Notes: generated by a model not told the origin, from the sequence alone. Shown: positions 1-6,900, numbered from the stretch's first letter. The stretch is 10,214 nucleotides of DNA from UBA1794 sp964439955 (GCA_964439955.1 CAYTPX010000049.1:1-10214), one strand, 5' to 3'. Translations and numbers: made by a program.

Positions 1-56
1 AATTCCTTGCAAAAATCATCCGCCATACAATAAATCTCCGTAACTTTAGACTCCGA

Positions 57-125
57 GAACATAGTGATAATCGCTTAAATGTTATAATTGAGCACTATAA
101 ATTTAATGCTTTTATCGCTATGTTC
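57..125. repeat. Long imperfect palindrome / hairpin in an AT-rich island
   Basis: The arms 57-70 and 112-125 pair over 14 positions with only one non-Watson-Crick pair, which would be G-U in RNA. Moving inward there is a 2x2 internal loop, then a GC pair-step (73-74 with 108-109), a one-base bulge, six A-T pairs (75-80 with 101-106), a one-base bulge, five pairs (82-86 with 96-100) and a 9-nt loop (87-95). About 27 base pairs form in total. The surrounding 1-180 region is clearly AT-rich, unlike the GC-rich genes. No T-run follows the stem, so it is not a standard terminator. It could be a structured RNA, a large operator, or a palindromic remnant of a mobile element. The structure is seen directly; its function is unknown. 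Confidence 0.6.
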
Positions 126-442
126 CTATTTCTCAGCAAAATATTTATTCGCTTATATCGAACTCACGTTAATAAAATCCCCCAAACACCCCGCCTCCTC
201 CCCCGCTTTGCATCCATTTTTCCCTTGCCCCGCCTGCACCAATGCCCGCATGGGATACCCGCCCATTCCCCCATTCCCGCGCGACGCCGCCCGCCCTTTC
301 ACCGGAAAGCGCAGGCGTTTTCCCGGCTTTCCCCCGCCCCTTTCCCCAAAAAGGGGCAAGCCCCGGCGGGGAGGGGGTAGCCGCACGCGGCGAGGAACGT
401 GTTAAAAAATGCTGTTCCTATGGGCGGTATGCGGCCAAAGTT
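126..442. other. Non-coding GC-rich spacer, no supported gene
   Basis: After about position 180 the composition shifts abruptly from AT-rich to C-rich and then G-rich sequence. Open frames here translate to low-complexity Pro/Arg/Gly runs with no recognisable domain on either strand, so I call none of them. One simple hairpin is visible: an 8-bp stem, 336-343 with 350-357, and a 6-nt loop. It lacks a following T-run. I see no tRNA, CRISPR or insertion-sequence ends. Confidence 0.5.
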
Positions 443-450
443 TATCTTTG
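443..450 (+). promoter_or_regulatory. Putative Bacteroidota -7 promoter element (TATCTTTG) for the GH30 gene
   Basis: The octamer matches the Bacteroides -7 consensus TAnnTTTG exactly. I cannot see a convincing -33 TTTG at the usual distance. If used, it gives a leader of roughly 140 nt before the GH30 start. The same octamer occurs at 2307 and 7232, also upstream of genes, which raises confidence. Confidence 0.5.
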
Positions 451-481
451 TAGGCATCCCCCTCCCGTGTGAAGGACGGCC

Positions 482-495
482 CGGCAGGCCTGCCG
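482..495. repeat. Perfect 14-bp palindrome in the GH30 leader
   Basis: CGGCAGG is followed immediately by its reverse complement CCTGCCG. It lies about 30 nt downstream of the predicted transcription start, inside the 5' leader. It could be a dimeric-regulator operator or simply a GC-rich chance palindrome. With no loop it would not make a good RNA hairpin on its own. Confidence 0.4.
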
Positions 496-547
496 TACGG
501 AGTCCGCACAAGGCGCGGCCTGCACCGCCCGCGCACCATCCCGGAGA

Positions 548-581
548 AAGGAGGGGCACGATGACGGCACTACCCCAATAA
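548..581 (+). promoter_or_regulatory. Perfect Shine-Dalgarno plus six-codon mini-ORF ahead of the GH30 gene
   Basis: AAGGAGG at 548-554 is a full match to the 16S anti-Shine-Dalgarno sequence. It sits 6 nt before an ATG (561) that encodes MTALPQ and stops at 579-581, 15 nt before the GH30 ATG and in the same frame. Bacteroidota genes rarely use Shine-Dalgarno sites, so this is unusual. It may be a leader peptide or a ribosome-loading site for the gene behind it, or a chance match in G-rich sequence. Confidence 0.3.
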
Positions 582-596
582 ACAACAACAATAGAC

Positions 597-2120
597 ATGG
601 ACATGAAGGAAAAGCTACAAACCGCCGCCCTGCTCGCCTGCACGGGACTCCTCTACCCCGCCGGGGCGGCCGCGCAGACGTACCGCTGGTACACGACCAC
701 CGAGAGCGAGGCCTGGAAAGAAGCCCGGCTGGAACTGCGGGAAAGCACCCCCGGGCGGGAATCTCTGCTCCGCGTGGCGGGCGGGGAGGAAGGCACGGAG
801 TTCAAGGCATGGGGCACTTGCTTCAACGAACTGGACTGGGACGCGCTCAACCTGCTCGGGCGCGAGGCGCAGGAAGAGGTGATGGCCAACCTCTTCGCCC
901 CCGGCGGGGACTTGCGCTTCACGCGGGGCCGCATCTCCATGAACGCCAACGACTACGCCCGCGACTGGTACAGCTGCGACGAAGTGGCGGGCGACTTCCA
1001 GCTGAGGCACTTCAACATCGAGCGCGACAAGCGGGGCATCATCCCCCTCATCCGCGCCGCACAGCGCTACAACCCGGGACTCACCTTCTGGATGTCGCCC
1101 TGGAGTCCGCCCACGTGGATGAAGATAAACAACGACTACCCGGTGCTCAGCAGCCCCTACAACCGCCAAGACCCGCGGAAGGACTACCTGCTCTACGACG
1201 CCGTGGGGGAGGTGGACGCCGACGAGGTGAAGATTGCGGGGCAGCGCCCGGGCAAGTTCCCGGGGCGGCTGGCAGCCAACGACTACATGATACAGGACCC
1301 GCGCTACCTGCAAGCCTACGCCGACATGTTCTGCCGCTTCATCGAACTCTACCGTGAACAGGGCGTGCCCATCGACATGGTAATGTACCAGAACGAGGCG
1401 TACAGCTACACGCCCTACCCGGGCTGCGCCTGGACGGCGGAAGGTACCATACGCTTCAACCGCGACTACCTCGCCCCCACGCTCAAGGCGCGGCTGCCCG
1501 GGGTGAAACTCTACTTGGGGACGTTCAACACGAACCGGCTGGACTACGTGCAGAAAATCATCGACGGGCTGGAAGGCTGCGGCATCGAGGGGCTCGGCTT
1601 CCAGTGGGAAGGCCGCGAGAACCTCGTGGACATACGGCGCGGCTACCCGGACTTGAAACTCGTCTCCTCGGAGAGCGAATGCGGCAACGGCTCGATGGAC
1701 TGGGCCGCGGGCGAACACACGTTCCACCTGCTCGCCGACTACGTGGGGAAAGGGTGTGAAGAATACTTCATCTGGAACTTCATCCTGGCCGACGACGGCG
1801 AAAGCCCCTGGGGCTGGAAGCAAAACGCCCTCATACAGGTGGACAGCAAGACGCGCCGCCACCGCTACACGGCAGAATACTACGCCGTGAAGCACTTCTC
1901 CCACCTCGTCCCGCCCGGCAGCCGCATGCTGGCCTACAAGCCGAAGGAGGAGGGAGGGGGCACGATGCCGATAGTCGTGTTCCGCACGCCGGAGGGGAAA
2001 TACGTGGTGGTGGCCGGGAACTTCGCCAGCACGCCGGACACGCTGCGCGTGGAACTGGGCGGGCGGTGCCTGGAGGCCGAGCTGCCGCCCCACTCGTTCC
2101 ACACGTTCGCGGGGGAATGA
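597..2120 (+). CDS. Secreted GH30-family glycoside hydrolase (glucosylceramidase-like)
   Basis: This is a 507-residue retaining glycoside hydrolase of clan GH-A. An N-terminal signal peptide (hydrophobic core about 8-22) ends in GAAA before Q27, so the enzyme is exported; a cut after A26 is likely. The catalytic (beta/alpha)8 barrel carries the family hallmark SPWSPPTWMK (about 167-176), the acid/base QNE with E267, and the nucleophile strand VSSESECG, where E359 is the likely nucleophile (E361 is the near alternative). The C-terminal 60 or so residues look like the usual GH30 beta-sandwich, ending in the typical LPPHSFHTF. Known GH30 activities include glucosylceramidase, beta-1,6-glucanase, beta-xylosidase and beta-fucosidase; I cannot tell which applies. 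The start could also be the second ATG at 603. No SusC/SusD pair is next to it, so it seems to be a single-gene unit, bounded downstream by a terminator. Confidence 0.88.
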   Translation: MDMKEKLQTAALLACTGLLYPAGAAAQTYRWYTTTESEAWKEARLELRESTPGRESLLRVAGGEEGTEFKAWGTCFNELDWDALNLLGREAQEEVMANLFAPGGDLRFTRGRISMNANDYARDWYSCDEVAGDFQLRHFNIERDKRGIIPLIRAAQRYNPGLTFWMSPWSPPTWMKINNDYPVLSSPYNRQDPRKDYLLYDAVGEVDADEVKIAGQRPGKFPGRLAANDYMIQDPRYLQAYADMFCRFIELYREQGVPIDMVMYQNEAYSYTPYPGCAWTAEGTIRFNRDYLAPTLKARLPGVKLYLGTFNTNRLDYVQKIIDGLEGCGIEGLGFQWEGRENLVDIRRGYPDLKLVSSESECGNGSMDWAAGEHTFHLLADYVGKGCEEYFIWNFILADDGESPWGWKQNALIQVDSKTRRHRYTAEYYAVKHFSHLVPPGSRMLAYKPKEEGGGTMPIVVFRTPEGKYVVVAGNFASTPDTLRVELGGRCLEAELPPHSFHTFAGE

Positions 2121-2155
2121 CCGCGCCGGGAAATCCCGGGAAGCCCGGGCCACGG

Positions 2156-2199
2156 GAAAAACGGCAGGGGGAGACAATCCATCCCCCTGCCGTTTTTTT
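2156..2199. terminator. Strong rho-independent terminator, probably bidirectional
   Basis: A perfect 12-bp stem (2161-2172 with 2182-2193) has a 9-nt loop and ends in a run of T to 2199. A-residues at 2156-2160 mirror the T-run, so it could also stop transcripts coming from the other strand. It lies 36 nt after the GH30 stop codon and separates that gene from the phosphate operon. Confidence 0.9.
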
Positions 2200-2210
2200 C
2201 GGGCCGAAGC

Positions 2211-2258
2211 GTCACAGGTTTGTAACACGCGCTACAAAACGGGGACAAACCGGTTACA
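2211..2258. promoter_or_regulatory. Pho-box-like array of five GNNACA repeats upstream of pstS
   Basis: Five hexamers lie in tandem: GTCACA (2211), GTAACA (2222), GCTACA (2231), GGGACA (2242) and GTTACA (2253). Their spacings are 11, 9, 11 and 11 nt. Read on the minus strand they are TGTNNC repeats. The roughly 11-nt phase and the TNACA/TGTNA core resemble the direct-repeat sites of PhoB (Proteobacteria) and PhoP (Bacillus, TTWACA-like repeats). The position directly upstream of pstS fits a phosphate-starvation operator. That a PhoB-type protein binds here is inference. Confidence 0.5.
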
Positions 2259-2306
2259 ATTCCCCCGCCAAGGCACGGCAGGAGGCCCGTTTCCAACCGC
2301 GCCCCA

Positions 2307-2314
2307 TATCTTTG
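2307..2314 (+). promoter_or_regulatory. Putative -7 promoter element (TATCTTTG) of the pst operon
   Basis: This is an exact match to the Bacteroides TAnnTTTG -7 consensus, 78 nt before the pstS ATG. The -33 region is weak, with no good TTTG at the expected distance, which would fit a promoter needing an activator. The Pho-box-like repeats end 48 nt upstream. Confidence 0.6.
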
Positions 2315-2342
2315 CTGCCGCAAAAGACAGAAAAACCCTATG

Positions 2343-2365
2343 CCCGGGAACGCATTTGCCCCGGG
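2343..2365 (+). other. Small hairpin in the pstS leader
   Basis: CCCGGG at 2343-2348 can pair with CCCGGG at 2360-2365 around an 11-nt loop, within the predicted leader and 27 nt before the pstS start. It may shape translation or mRNA stability. The stem is short and may be coincidental. Confidence 0.25.
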
Positions 2366-2391
2366 ACTTACCCAATCAACACTCTGTACAA

Positions 2392-3240
2392 ATGGACAAA
2401 AAACAACGGACGAAAAGCAGGAAACCATTCCTCACCTTCTGCCTGCTCCTGGCCTTCGCGGGCACGCCGCCCGCCCTCTTGGCCCAGCGCGTCAAGGGCA
2501 GCGACACGGTGCTCCCCCTCACGCAAGAAGCCGGCGAAGCCTTCCTGAGGAAACACCCCAAGGCCAGCATCACCGTCACCGGCGGGGGCAGCGGGGTCGG
2601 CATCTCCGCATTGCTGGAGGGCGTGACAGACATCGCCATGGCCTCGAGGCGGATCAAGTTCAGCGAACAGATGAAGCTGCGCAAGGCCAAGCAAAACGTA
2701 GAAGAGGTCATCATCGCATACGACGCGCTGGCCGTCATCGTCAATCCCGGCAACCCGGTTTCACGCCTGACCCGCGCCCAACTGGAGGACATCTTCCGCG
2801 GGAAGATAACCAACTGGAAGGAAGTGGGCGGGCCGGACCGCAAGATCGTGGTCTATTCGCGCGAGACTTCGTCGGGGACATACGAGTTCTTCAAGGAAAG
2901 CGTCTTGGGCAACAAAAACTACATGGGCAGCATCCTTTCCATGCCAGCCACGGGGGCTATCATACAGTCCGTGAGGCAGACCCCCGGTGCTATCGGATAC
3001 GTGGGACTGGCCTACCTCAACCCGCACGTGAAGGCCGTCTCCGTATCTTACGACGGCGGCGGTTACTATCCCCCCACGGTGGAAAACTCCATGAACGGGA
3101 AATACCCCATCGTGCGCCCCCTCTACTATTACTACAACACGAAGGACGAACAAGCGGTACGCCCCTTCATCGACTACCTCCTCTCCCCGGAAGGGCAGAA
3201 GCTCGTGGAGGAAAGCGGGTTCGTCCCCTTGAAGAAATGA
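2392..3240 (+). CDS. pstS: Periplasmic phosphate-binding protein PstS
   Basis: This is the high-affinity phosphate receptor of the PstSCAB ABC importer (282 residues). The ATG at 2392 is chosen because it gives a clean signal peptide: a basic N-terminus, a hydrophobic core about 13-24, and a cut after A31 in LLA-Q. A TTG at 2356 in the same frame would add 12 unlikely residues. The PBP-like fold shows the family's phosphate-binding motifs: GSDT (36-39), GGGSGVGI (64-71), SR (85-86) and SRETSSGT (156-163). There is no lipobox, so it should be soluble in the periplasm rather than a lipoprotein as in many Gram-positives. It is the first gene of the operon, 29 nt before pstC, and probably induced by low phosphate given the repeats upstream. 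Confidence 0.95.
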   Translation: MDKKQRTKSRKPFLTFCLLLAFAGTPPALLAQRVKGSDTVLPLTQEAGEAFLRKHPKASITVTGGGSGVGISALLEGVTDIAMASRRIKFSEQMKLRKAKQNVEEVIIAYDALAVIVNPGNPVSRLTRAQLEDIFRGKITNWKEVGGPDRKIVVYSRETSSGTYEFFKESVLGNKNYMGSILSMPATGAIIQSVRQTPGAIGYVGLAYLNPHVKAVSVSYDGGGYYPPTVENSMNGKYPIVRPLYYYYNTKDEQAVRPFIDYLLSPEGQKLVEESGFVPLKK

Positions 3241-3269
3241 AATAGAAACCCTCCCCGGAAGAAAAGAAT

Positions 3270-4463
3270 ATGAACCTCAAGCATTTTTGTGAACTGGCGG
3301 TACGCCGCGTGCTGACCGTAAGCGGCTTCACCACGAGCGTCGTAATCCTCCTCATCATCACGTTCCTCTTCGCAGAAGCAGCCGGGCTGTTCCGGCACAA
3401 AGTAGTGGAGGAAGGATACGTGCTGGCCGTAAACAAGGAAAACCCCGTAAGGTCCCTCTCGGCCGAGCAAATCAAACTGGTGTTCGACGAAGAAGTCTCC
3501 AACTGGAATGAGCTGGGCGGGATTGACTGCCCCATCACCACGTTCCGGCTGGAACAGCTCCCCGGGCTTTACACGGAAGAGCAACTGGGCGCCAACTACG
3601 AGAACGCCGGGCACTGCATTGCCGAACAAATCGGCAAGGACAAGGGGATGATAGCTTTCGTCCCCGAAGACCTGGTAAAAGATGAAACAGGCATCCGCCT
3701 GCTCGACGGGCGGAACATCAAAGCGGGCGACGTCCTTCTCGGAAAGGAATGGTTTCCCACCGCCACCCCCTCGCCCCTCTTCGGCATACTGCCCTTGGTG
3801 GGCGGCACGCTGTGGGTAACGGCCTTCGCCATACTCATCGCGCTCCCGTTCGGGCTGGCCGTGGCCATCTACCTCTCGGAGGTGGCCGACGGACGGATCC
3901 GCCAAGTACTCAAGCCGGTCATCGAGCTGCTCAACGGCATTCCCTCCGTAGTGCTCGGCTTCTTCGGCCTGGCCGTGGTCGTCCCTTTCCTCCAAGGGAC
4001 GTTCGGCCTGCCCGTGGGCGAGACCGGGCTGGCCGGTAGCCTCATCCTGGCCCTCATGGCGCTCCCGACGATCATCACCGTAGGCGAAGACGCCATGCGC
4101 GGCTGCCCCGACACGATGCGCGAAGCCAGCCTGGCGCTGGGCGCAAGCCGATGGCAGACGATCTGCAAGGTGGTCGTCCCCTACTCCATATCGGGCATCA
4201 CCTCGGGCGTGGTGCTCGGCATCGGGCGCGCCGTGGGCGAGACGATGGCCGTGCTGATGGTGACGGGAAACGCGACCGTCATGCCCACGAGCATCCTCGA
4301 GCCTTTGCGCACCATCCCGGCCACCATCGCCGCGGAACTGGGCGAAGCGCCCGCCGGGGGCGCGCACTACCAGTCGCTCTTCCTGCTGGGCGTAATCCTG
4401 TTTTTCATCACTTTCTTCATCAACCTCTGCGTGGAATACATCTCGTCGCGCAACAAACGCTGA
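3270..4463 (+). CDS. pstC: Phosphate ABC transporter permease PstC with a PstS-like insert
   Basis: This is one of the two channel subunits of the phosphate importer. At 397 residues it is longer than the roughly 320 of E. coli PstC. After TM1 (about 21-40) comes a stretch of about 110 residues (46-155), predicted to face the periplasm, that resembles part of PstS. Residues 58-84 match PstS 121-147 at 11 of 27 positions, including NPV, NW and the closing GG. Residues 126-131 (GMIAFV) mirror GAIGYV of PstS. The permease core follows, with membrane segments near 171-201, 213-240, 253-270, 300-325 and 370-390. The ATPase-contacting EAA loop is at 285-304 (EASLALGASRWQ...). The order in the operon and the family motifs make the identity secure; the role of the insert is unknown. 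Confidence 0.93.
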   Translation: MNLKHFCELAVRRVLTVSGFTTSVVILLIITFLFAEAAGLFRHKVVEEGYVLAVNKENPVRSLSAEQIKLVFDEEVSNWNELGGIDCPITTFRLEQLPGLYTEEQLGANYENAGHCIAEQIGKDKGMIAFVPEDLVKDETGIRLLDGRNIKAGDVLLGKEWFPTATPSPLFGILPLVGGTLWVTAFAILIALPFGLAVAIYLSEVADGRIRQVLKPVIELLNGIPSVVLGFFGLAVVVPFLQGTFGLPVGETGLAGSLILALMALPTIITVGEDAMRGCPDTMREASLALGASRWQTICKVVVPYSISGITSGVVLGIGRAVGETMAVLMVTGNATVMPTSILEPLRTIPATIAAELGEAPAGGAHYQSLFLLGVILFFITFFINLCVEYISSRNKR

Positions 4464-4472
4464 AAAGCCCCA

Positions 4473-4496
4473 CGGCGCTTTCCCCCGGAAGCGCCG
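4473..4496 (+). other. Hairpin between pstC and pstA
   Basis: An 8-bp perfect stem (4473-4480 with 4489-4496) encloses an 8-nt loop. No T-run follows, so it is not a full terminator. It sits in the only sizeable gap (91 nt) inside the pst operon and could be an RNA-processing or stability element that sets pstC versus pstA levels. Confidence 0.4.
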
Positions 4497-4554
4497 CCGC
4501 AAATCCGGGGCCTACGCGGCACTTTCCACCAAAAGACTTGCACCAATTAAGGCA

Positions 4555-5442
4555 ATGAACATACCACACTACCCTTCCGATTATGCTTCACGAAAGAAGC
4601 GGACGGAGCAATTCTTCTTTTTCCTCTTCCGCCTGCTGGGCGGGCTGGTAGCCCTGTCGCTGTTCGGCATCCTGGGCTTCATCATGGCCAAAGGCGCCGG
4701 CGTGCTCAGCTGGGAGTTCCTCACCTGCCCGCCCAAGGACGGCATGACCTCCGGGGGCATCTTCCCGGCCATCGTCGGCACGCTCTGCCTGATGGCAGGC
4801 AGTGCCTGCTTCGCCTTCCCCGTAGGTATCATGAGCGGCATCTACATGAACGAATACGCCCGGAAAGGGAAACTCGTGCGCTTCATACGGATGATGACGA
4901 ACAACTTGGCGGGCGTCCCCTCCATCGTGTTCGGGCTCTTCGGGATGGCACTCTTCGTAAACTACCTGGGCTTCGGCGACAGCATACTCGCCGGTTCGCT
5001 CACGCTGGGACTGCTGGCGCTCCCCATCGTGATACGCACCACGGAAGAAGCCTTGGCAGACATCCCCGGCCATTTCCGCGAAGGCTCGCTGGCCTTGGGC
5101 GCCACCAAGGCGCAGACCATCTGGCACGTCATCCTGCCCATGGCCATGCCCCGCGTCATTACCGGCCTCATCCTCTCGCTGGGGCGCGTGTCCGGGGAGA
5201 CGGCGCCCATCCTCTTTACCTGCGCGGCCTACTTCCTGCCGAAACTCCCCGAGAGCATCTTCGACCAATGCATGGCGCTGCCCTACCACCTCTACGTGGT
5301 CTCGACGAGCGGGACCGACCTGGAAGCCCAACAGCCCATCGCCTACGGGACGGCGCTGGTGCTGATCGTCATCGTACTCCTCATCAATCTCTTGGCAAAC
5401 GCCATGAGGAAATACTTCGCAAACAAAATAAAGACAAAATAA
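4555..5442 (+). CDS. pstA: Phosphate ABC transporter permease PstA
   Basis: This is the second membrane subunit of the PstSCAB importer (295 residues, normal for the family). A basic cytoplasmic N-terminus precedes TM1 (about 20-45). Further hydrophobic segments lie near 70-96, 116-137, 141-160, 196-226 and 263-284. The EAA loop that docks on PstB is at 176-195 (EGSLALGATKAQ...). The conserved SGETAPILFT stretch typical of PstA is at 213-222. The start lies 91 nt after pstC. The stop codon overlaps the pstB start by one base (TAATG), which suggests translational coupling of permease and ATPase. Identity is supported by both sequence and position. Confidence 0.95.
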   Translation: MNIPHYPSDYASRKKRTEQFFFFLFRLLGGLVALSLFGILGFIMAKGAGVLSWEFLTCPPKDGMTSGGIFPAIVGTLCLMAGSACFAFPVGIMSGIYMNEYARKGKLVRFIRMMTNNLAGVPSIVFGLFGMALFVNYLGFGDSILAGSLTLGLLALPIVIRTTEEALADIPGHFREGSLALGATKAQTIWHVILPMAMPRVITGLILSLGRVSGETAPILFTCAAYFLPKLPESIFDQCMALPYHLYVVSTSGTDLEAQQPIAYGTALVLIVIVLLINLLANAMRKYFANKIKTK

Positions 5443-6194
5443 TGAGCAAGTTAGATGTAAAAAACGTGAACTTCTATTACGGAGACTTCCACGCATTGAA
5501 GAACATAGACATGGCGGTCGAGGAGAAAAACGTCGTAGCCTTCATCGGCCCCTCTGGCTGCGGCAAATCGACCTTCCTGCGCCTTTTGAACCGTATGAAC
5601 GACCTTGTTCCCGGGGCGCGGCTCACCGGGGAGATATGCATCGACGGGGAAAACATCTACGACCGCAGCGTCCGCATCGACAAGTTGCGCAAGAACGTGG
5701 GCATGGTCTTCCAGCGGCCCAACCCCTTCCCCAAGAGCATCTTCGAGAACGTGGCCTACGGCCTGCGCGTCAATGGCATCAAAGACAAGGAGTTCATCGA
5801 GTCGCGCGTGGAAGAGACGCTGCGCGGCGCCGCCCTCTGGGACGAAGTCAAGGACAAGTTGAAGAAATCGGCCTTCGCCCTCTCCGGCGGGCAACAGCAA
5901 CGCCTGTGCATCGCACGCGCCATGGCCATATCGCCCTCCATACTGCTGATGGACGAACCGGCATCGGCCCTCGACCCCATTTCCACGGGCAAGGTGGAAG
6001 AGCTCATTTGCGACCTGAGCAACAAGACAACCATCATCATCGTCACGCACAACATGCAGCAGGCCGCCCGCGTCAGCAGCAAGACGGCGTTCTTCTACAT
6101 GGGCGAGCTCATCGAGTTCAACGACACCAAACGCATCTTCACCGCGCCGGAGAAGCAAACAACGCAGAACTACATAACCGGCCGGTTCGGCTAA
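5442..6194 (+). CDS. pstB: Phosphate ABC transporter ATP-binding protein PstB
   Basis: This is the cytoplasmic ATPase that powers phosphate import (250 residues, normal size). All ABC motifs are present: Walker A GPSGCGKST (36-44), Q-loop Q91 in VFQRPNPFP, signature LSGGQ (147-151), Walker B ILLMDEP with E172, and the switch histidine H203 in THNM. The VFQRPNPFPKSIFENVAYG and NRMNDL segments are characteristic of PstB rather than other ABC ATPases. The ATG at 5442 is preferred over upstream in-frame codons because the protein then begins at the usual PstB N-terminus and overlaps the pstA stop by one base. phoU follows after 25 nt. Confidence 0.97.
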   Translation: MSKLDVKNVNFYYGDFHALKNIDMAVEEKNVVAFIGPSGCGKSTFLRLLNRMNDLVPGARLTGEICIDGENIYDRSVRIDKLRKNVGMVFQRPNPFPKSIFENVAYGLRVNGIKDKEFIESRVEETLRGAALWDEVKDKLKKSAFALSGGQQQRLCIARAMAISPSILLMDEPASALDPISTGKVEELICDLSNKTTIIIVTHNMQQAARVSSKTAFFYMGELIEFNDTKRIFTAPEKQTTQNYITGRFG

Positions 6195-6219
6195 ACGGAC
6201 TAAAAAACAGCAAAAAAAC

Positions 6220-6900
6220 ATGGTAAAATTCGTAGATTCCAAGTTAGAGTACCTCAAGAAAGAGGTAAACGAGATGTGGACGCTTGTCTACAACCAAATA
6301 GAACTGGGCAAAACCGCCGTGCTGGGCCTCAACCGGGAACAGGCCGACACCATAATCACGCGGGAGAAGCGTGTCAATTCCTTCGACCTGAAGATAGACA
6401 GCGACGTGGAAGACTTCATCGCCCTCTACAATCCCGTGGCCATCGACCTGCGCTTCGCACTTTCCGTGCTGAACATCAACAGCAACCTCGAGCGCATCGG
6501 CGATTACGCCGAAGGCATGGCGCGCTACGTCCTGCGCAATGAGAACACGCCGATTGACAAAGTGCTGTTCGCCGACCTCCGGCTGGAAGAAATGTTCAAC
6601 CAAACGCTCTACATGCTTTCGGCCGCACAGAAAGCCTTCCGGGAAGACGACATCGGGCTGGCCAAAAGCGTACTCGAACAGGACAACTTGCTGGACGAAA
6701 TCAACGCGGACTCGACCCGGACACTTGCCAATTATACCGTCGAACACCCGGAAATGGCCAAACAATGCTTCGAACTGACCAGCGTCTTCCGCAAGCTGGA
6801 ACGCACGGGCGACCACATCAGCAACATGATTGAAGAGATAGTCTTCTACGTCAATGCAAAAGTCTTGAAGCACAGCAAGAAGAACATCCAAGGACAATAG
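6220..6900 (+). CDS. phoU: Phosphate transport/signalling regulator PhoU
   Basis: This is a cytoplasmic all-helical protein (226 residues) with two repeated three-helix bundles. Each bundle carries the family's metal-binding E-R-x-G-D motif: ERIGD at 91-95 and ERTGD at 194-198, the latter followed by the typical HISNMIEEIVFY. In studied bacteria PhoU works with Pst and the PhoR kinase to shut off the Pho response when phosphate is plentiful and to limit uptake. It is the last gene of the operon, 25 nt after pstB with an A-rich leader, and is followed by a terminator. No phoB or phoR is in the window. Confidence 0.95.
   Translation: MVKFVDSKLEYLKKEVNEMWTLVYNQIELGKTAVLGLNREQADTIITREKRVNSFDLKIDSDVEDFIALYNPVAIDLRFALSVLNINSNLERIGDYAEGMARYVLRNENTPIDKVLFADLRLEEMFNQTLYMLSAAQKAFREDDIGLAKSVLEQDNLLDEINADSTRTLANYTVEHPEMAKQCFELTSVFRKLERTGDHISNMIEEIVFYVNAKVLKHSKKNIQGQ

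Noticed and set aside
88..405. Open frames on both strands in 88-640
   Set aside because: They yield Pro/Arg/Gly-rich sequence without domains, span an abrupt base-composition change, and lack conserved motifs.
615..2228. 537-residue open frame on the minus strand opposite the GH30 gene
   Set aside because: It is a codon-bias shadow: GC-rich third positions keep the antisense frame open. Its translation is Val/Arg/His-rich with no domain, whereas the plus strand encodes a clear GH30 enzyme.
2340..3245. Alternative frame overlapping pstS from ATG 2340
   Set aside because: It is out of frame with pstS and gives an Arg/His/Pro-rich product. The pstS frame has a signal peptide and full phosphate-binding motifs.
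3174..4502. 442-residue open frame on the minus strand across pstC
   Set aside because: It is antisense to a well-supported permease, with low-complexity Asp/Gly/Arg/His content and no recognisable domain.
5268..5441. N-terminal extension of PstB inside pstA
   Set aside because: The extra residues do not resemble PstB. The ATG at 5442 gives the normal length and a TAATG junction with pstA.
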